Below are positions 5,416 to 8,218 of a DNA stretch of 8,218 nucleotides, piece by piece. The stretch covers positions 1-8,218 of the forward strand of contig NZ_DAIRTR010000128.1 of the NCBI RefSeq assembly GCF_036803785.1. The letters run 5' to 3'. The number at the start of each line of letters is the position of its first letter. Within the stretch, counting starts at the first letter, position 1. This stretch comes from Pelomicrobium sp036803785. GTDB taxonomy: Bacteria; Pseudomonadota; Gammaproteobacteria; Burkholderiales; UBA6910. The notes below the pieces were generated by a model. It worked only from the letters and a program-made list of their open reading frames with translations, searched no databases and had not been told where the DNA came from. A program made the position numbers and the translations under genes.

Positions 5416-6372
5416 CTATTCGGCGAGGGCTTTCTTCTCCAGTTCCAGGTACAGGTGATGGACGTTGGCCGCGTGCAGACGGGAATACAGGGCCCAGCCG
5501 CGGAATGCCGGCGCTGCCGCCCGGGCAGTGGCCTCCCGCAGGCTATCCCCTGCTGCGTAGCGGGTCTGCACCGCCCGCTGTAGCGCTTCCAGGTAGGCCT
5601 GGGTGTCGGCGATGCGCCCGGGAGGGGACACCGCGCCCCGGCCCGGCACCAGAACCCGCAGGGGCAGCTCCCGCAGCCTCTTCAGGGCTGCGAGCCACGT
5701 CTCGAGCCGGGTGTCGCGGATCTCCGGCACTCGGTCCAGGCACACCAGGTCGCCGCTAAAGAGCACGCCGCTTTCTGAGTCTAGCACCGCCAGATCCCCT
5801 GCTAAGGTCCAGCCGAAGTGGAGCAAGGAAAGCCGCCGCCCGGCCAGCTCCAGGGTCACGCTCCCTTCCACGGCTTGAGTGGGTAGGGCGACGCGAGTGC
5901 CGGCCATGGTTTCCTCGCCCAGCACCTGCTTCAGCCGCTCGATGCAGGTGCTACAGTTCACCTCCATGGCACGGACGGCGTCCCGGTGGGCCAGGATAGG
6001 GATACCCCGGGCGGCGAAAGCGCTGTTGCCCAGCACCCGCTCCGGCGCGGCGTGGGTGTTGATGACCCGCACCACCGGGCGATCCGTCACCCGCCGGATG
6101 GCCTCCAGCATCGCCTCGCCGTGGGCATGGTGTGTTCCCGTATCGATCACGATTACCCCCGCCTCGCCTACGATGAAGCCCTGATTGGCGACGAAGCCAT
6201 GGTTCTCCGGCGCGGGCTCTGCCAGCGCGCCGACGAAGGCGTACACGCCGGGGGCCACCGCCACGGGAATCAAGCTCTGCGCCGCGGCCGGACGGGGCGC
6301 GGCCAGGACGAGCGCCACGGCGGCGAGGACGAGGATCGCCACGCGTCGCACGAAAGCGCGCACGCAGAGCAT
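5416..6372 (-). CDS. Exported metallo-beta-lactamase-fold protein, quinoprotein relay type, with degenerate metal site
   Basis: 318 residues. A Sec signal peptide (M-L-C-V-R-A-F-V-R-R, hydrophobic core, likely cleavage after A31) sends it to the periplasm. The fold and partner genes match the SoxH-related 'quinoprotein relay system zinc metallohydrolase' families found beside PQQ-dependent dehydrogenases. The canonical H-x-H-x-D-H motif reads H107-A-A109-P-E111-R112. The later H-T-x-G-D motif reads T189-L-A-G-D193, and P-G-H-G reads P243-G-R245-G. Only H107 and D208 of the usual ligands remain, so a normal binuclear zinc site looks impossible. A C140-S-T-C143 pair is present. The 6372 start begins the signal peptide directly; in-frame ATGs at 6405 and 6513 would lengthen it, and no start has a good Shine-Dalgarno sequence. 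It may be a binding or scaffold protein rather than a hydrolase. Confidence 0.8.
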   Translation of the reverse strand: MLCVRAFVRRVAILVLAAVALVLAAPRPAAAQSLIPVAVAPGVYAFVGALAEPAPENHGFVANQGFIVGEAGVIVIDTGTHHAHGEAMLEAIRRVTDRPVVRVINTHAAPERVLGNSAFAARGIPILAHRDAVRAMEVNCSTCIERLKQVLGEETMAGTRVALPTQAVEGSVTLELAGRRLSLLHFGWTLAGDLAVLDSESGVLFSGDLVCLDRVPEIRDTRLETWLAALKRLRELPLRVLVPGRGAVSPPGRIADTQAYLEALQRAVQTRYAAGDSLREATARAAAPAFRGWALYSRLHAANVHHLYLELEKKALAE

Positions 6373-6539
6373 GCCGTGGGATTTCGAGGACGGAGGCCGG
6401 ATCATCGACGGGCACTGGCGGATGCCGCGGTTGGCATCCCTGTACGAATATGGCTTACTATTGCACGCGCGCCGCGCCCGCGCAATCGCGGCGGGTCGCG
6501 TTCCATCGAGCACTCTATTCCTCGCAAAGGAGACCCCGG
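6373..6539. promoter_or_regulatory. Divergent promoter region
   Basis: This 167-bp gap lies between the minus-strand hydrolase-like gene and the plus-strand gene at 6540. On the plus strand TTGGCA (6431-6436) and TACTAT (6456-6461) resemble -35 and -10 boxes, but the spacing of 19 bp is long. No clear pair is seen on the minus strand. Confidence 0.3.
6526..6533 (+). promoter_or_regulatory. Ribosome binding site of the 110-residue exported protein
   Basis: AAAGGAGA six bases before the ATG at 6540. It fixes the start there rather than at the in-frame ATG at 6450, which has no such site and would bury the signal peptide inside the protein. Confidence 0.75.
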
Positions 6540-6872
6540 ATGAAATGGCGGCTGCTCGTGCTTCTCGGTTTGTTCGCGCCCGGCGCGGCGTCGGCCTACG
6601 ATTACCCGACCCAGGATCGGGTGGAGTACGTACTCGCGTGCATGTACGATCATCGCGGCAAGCAGGAGTACCTTTACAAGTGCTCCTGCGCCATCGACTT
6701 CATCGCCAAGGAGATGCCCTACGAGGAATACGTGGAAGCTTCTGCCGCGACCCGCTACCGAGAGATGGGCGGTGAGCGCATGGGAGTTTTCCGTGACCCG
6801 GACTTCGTCAAGGACATGATCAAGAAATACCGGGAGGTACAGTCGCGCGCCTTCAAAGCCTGTGGCGTCTGA
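6540..6872 (+). CDS. Small exported four-cysteine protein, unknown function
   Basis: 110 residues. M-K-W-R-L-L-V-L-L-G-L-F-A-P-G-A-A-S-A is a clear Sec signal peptide, with likely cleavage after A19 leaving a mature protein of about 91 residues that starts Y-D-Y-P. The mature part is charged and probably mostly helical, with many Tyr, Glu and Lys. Its cysteines are C34, C48, C50 and C108; the C48-S-C50 pair with C34 and C108 suggests two disulfides or a metal/haem-binding role. No C-x2-C-H haem motif is present. I recognise no named family, though similar small exported proteins occur beside PQQ-dependent alcohol dehydrogenase genes. The DUF3280-like gene follows after 12 bp in the same direction, so the two form a likely operon. 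Its coding character and ribosome binding site make it a real gene. Confidence 0.8.
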   Translation: MKWRLLVLLGLFAPGAASAYDYPTQDRVEYVLACMYDHRGKQEYLYKCSCAIDFIAKEMPYEEYVEASAATRYREMGGERMGVFRDPDFVKDMIKKYREVQSRAFKACGV

Positions 6873-6884
6873 GCCGCAAACCCC

Positions 6885-7439
6885 ATGGCAACGACAACGT
6901 CATGGAAAGCGCTTCTCCGACAGACGAGTTCCGCGGGGCTGGCGCTTCTCCTCCTGGGGGGCACCACGGGCGGCGACTGCGCCCCGGCGGAGCCAGTCAA
7001 GTCGATCGCGGTCATGGACTTCGAGATGATCGACGATTCCGGGGACGAGGCGTCCGTGCCCGCCCAGCGGGAGCGGCTCAAGATGATCTCACGGCAGTTG
7101 CGCGAGGAGCTCGCCCAAGCGGGCCTGTGCCGGGTGCTGGATAACGGGCCGGCCCAGGTCCTGATCGACCGGTTTAGGGCCTCCCAGGCGCTGCGCCAGT
7201 GTAACGGCTGCGAGCGGGACATCGGCAAGGCCCTGGGCGCCGACCTGGTGGCCTTGACCTGGGTACAGAAGGTGAGCAACCTGATCCTCAACATCAACGT
7301 GGAGATCAAGGACGTGGCGAGCGGCGCGACCCGGCTCATCAAGTCGGTAGACATCCGCGGCAACACCGATACCTCCTGGCGCCGGGGCGTATCCTATCTG
7401 GTGCGGGACATGGCGGAAAAAGGGCAGGGTTGCCGCTGA
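6885..7439 (+). CDS. Exported DUF3280 / DUF2380-like protein
   Basis: 184 residues. The N-terminus has a hydrophobic stretch (about residues 17-25) after a short polar, positively charged start, consistent with export. The sequence before C32 (G-G-D) is not a good lipobox. From residue 37 the protein shows V-K-S-I-A-V-M-D-F-E-M-I-D-D-S, the usual opening of DUF3280/DUF2380 domains, whose fold is thought to be like the TolB N-terminal/CsgG class. Then come a helix with R-L-K-M-I-S-x-Q-L, a C82-R-V-L strand, C106-N-G-C109 and a strand-rich C-terminal half ending in C183. This domain recurs in quinoprotein (PQQ dehydrogenase) gene clusters, but its function is unknown. The ATG lacks a clear Shine-Dalgarno sequence and is probably coupled to the gene before it. 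It ends directly against the convergent SoxYZ-like gene. Confidence 0.8.
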   Translation: MATTTSWKALLRQTSSAGLALLLLGGTTGGDCAPAEPVKSIAVMDFEMIDDSGDEASVPAQRERLKMISRQLREELAQAGLCRVLDNGPAQVLIDRFRASQALRQCNGCERDIGKALGADLVALTWVQKVSNLILNINVEIKDVASGATRLIKSVDIRGNTDTSWRRGVSYLVRDMAEKGQGCR

Positions 7440-8218
7440 TCAGGAGCCCGCCACTGAGCCCGGTCGGATGAGGACGCGGGTTTCGAACTTGAGGTCCTTG
7501 GAGTCCACCACCTCCGCCTTGAGCTCTCCTTCCTCTCGGGGCACGAAGTAGAAGCGGAAGTTGGGGTTTTCGCTGATGGAAAAATCCACTTCCGCCGTGA
7601 GCACCGGCTTGCCGGCGTAGCTCACCTTCACCTCACGCACGTAATGGGCCGGGGTGTAGAGCCGGGTGAGCTGGTCCATCGCGAGCCCCGAATGGTTGGG
7701 GTGGCTGATCATGAGCTGGGCCAGGTTGGGCTGGTGCAGGGTCACGGGCCCGTCCAGCCGCAGCTTCATTCGGCCGAGGCGGGCGAGGGCTGCGGCGGGA
7801 TCCTTGCCAGCCGGGGCCGAGCAGCCCCCCGACGCCTTCACGTAGCGGGCCGCCGCATAGAGCTTACCGTCGCTCGTTTCCGCCACCGCCCGCACGAAGG
7901 TGTACTCCTCGATGCGCACCCGGGTTTCCAAGTCGGCCCGGCCGGCGTCGGGGGAGAAGTGGAAGACGGCAGCGAGGGGCGAGGGGTTCTTGTCGATGAT
8001 GAGATAGACCCGCCGGATGTACCGTTGCGGTTCCTGGGGCAGGAAGGTCTTGATGGCGATGGGGACGGTGGCCGCGTCCTCGGCCCGGGCTGGCGCCTCC
8101 AACTGAACCACATCGTGCCCGTCGGCAGCGACGGGGCGGCCCTCAAACAAGGTGTTTCTCAGCTTGCGCCAGAGCTCGGTGTCCGGGTCCGGCAGAGGAT
8201 CGGCGGCCCGGGCCGCGC
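7440..8218 (-). CDS. Quinoprotein dehydrogenase-associated SoxYZ-like carrier (5' end outside window)
   Basis: 258 residues are visible. The frame is open to the window edge and the missing part is the start of the signal peptide, since the first visible residues A-A-R-A-A-D-P look like a cleavage site. An N-terminal SoxY-like domain with E-L-W-R-K-L-R-N-T-L-F-E-G-R-P-V is followed by K-A-S-G-G-C (Cys at visible residue 132), equivalent to the Cys-bearing swinging arm of SoxY. A SoxZ-like domain follows from about residue 150, with M-I-S-H-P-N-H-S-G and a C-terminal immunoglobulin-like strand set. In sulfur oxidation SoxYZ carries sulfur intermediates on this Cys; the fused version accompanies PQQ alcohol dehydrogenases, where its cargo is not established. 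An apparent TTG start at 8150 is not real because the family N-terminus continues upstream. It is convergent with the DUF3280-like gene with zero bases between the stops. Confidence 0.88.
   Translation of the reverse strand, partial: AARAADPLPDPDTELWRKLRNTLFEGRPVAADGHDVVQLEAPARAEDAATVPIAIKTFLPQEPQRYIRRVYLIIDKNPSPLAAVFHFSPDAGRADLETRVRIEEYTFVRAVAETSDGKLYAAARYVKASGGCSAPAGKDPAAALARLGRMKLRLDGPVTLHQPNLAQLMISHPNHSGLAMDQLTRLYTPAHYVREVKVSYAGKPVLTAEVDFSISENPNFRFYFVPREEGELKAEVVDSKDLKFETRVLIRPGSVAGS

Noticed and set aside
5022..5759. A 245-codon plus-strand open frame extending into the hydrolase-like gene
   Set aside because: It is antisense to a well-supported coding region, is Arg/Pro/Ala-rich, and has no recognisable domain or start signal.
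6451..6464. Sigma-54-like TGGC...TTGC on the plus strand before the 110-residue protein
   Set aside because: Only nine bases separate GG and GC and the CACG part is not matched; RpoN is strict about the ten-base spacing.

Overview
The window is about 66% G+C and comes from a Gram-negative bacterium that makes and uses the redox cofactor PQQ. A Porin_4-like outer-membrane porin, Sec signal peptides and the mix of PQQ genes fit a betaproteobacterium (Rhodocyclales-like or methylotroph-like). That placement is inferred from gene content only.

Layout: (1) 97-3178, minus strand: pqqB-pqqC-pqqD-pqqE, tightly packed and translationally coupled. The precursor-peptide gene pqqA is not upstream of pqqB, and I see no E-x3-Y peptide anywhere in the window. 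(2) 3342-3373: a very strong intrinsic terminator ending the porin transcript just before the pqq leader. (3) 3394-4644, minus: the porin. (4) 4645-5415: a 771-bp region without a protein gene but dense in signals. It holds two good sigma-54 (-24/-12) promoters, a well-formed intrinsic terminator and several inverted repeats. The upstream promoter and the terminator frame a candidate 120-nt small RNA with a CU-rich, Shine-Dalgarno-complementary stretch. The downstream promoter points at the porin. (5) 5416-6372, minus: an exported metallo-beta-lactamase-fold protein of the quinoprotein relay (SoxH-like) type whose metal site is largely lost. (6) 6540-7439, plus: two small exported proteins, a four-cysteine 110-residue protein and a DUF3280-like protein. 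(7) 7440-8218, minus: a fused SoxYZ-like carrier running off the window.

Together the window links PQQ synthesis (pqqBCDE, cytoplasm) with a periplasmic accessory set that usually accompanies PQQ-dependent alcohol dehydrogenases: SoxYZ-like carrier, SoxH-like hydrolase fold and DUF3280-like protein. No quinoprotein dehydrogenase gene is inside the window; one is expected beyond 8218. The most unusual items are the candidate sigma-54 small RNA, the sigma-54 signal upstream of the porin, the decayed hydrolase metal site and the missing pqqA.
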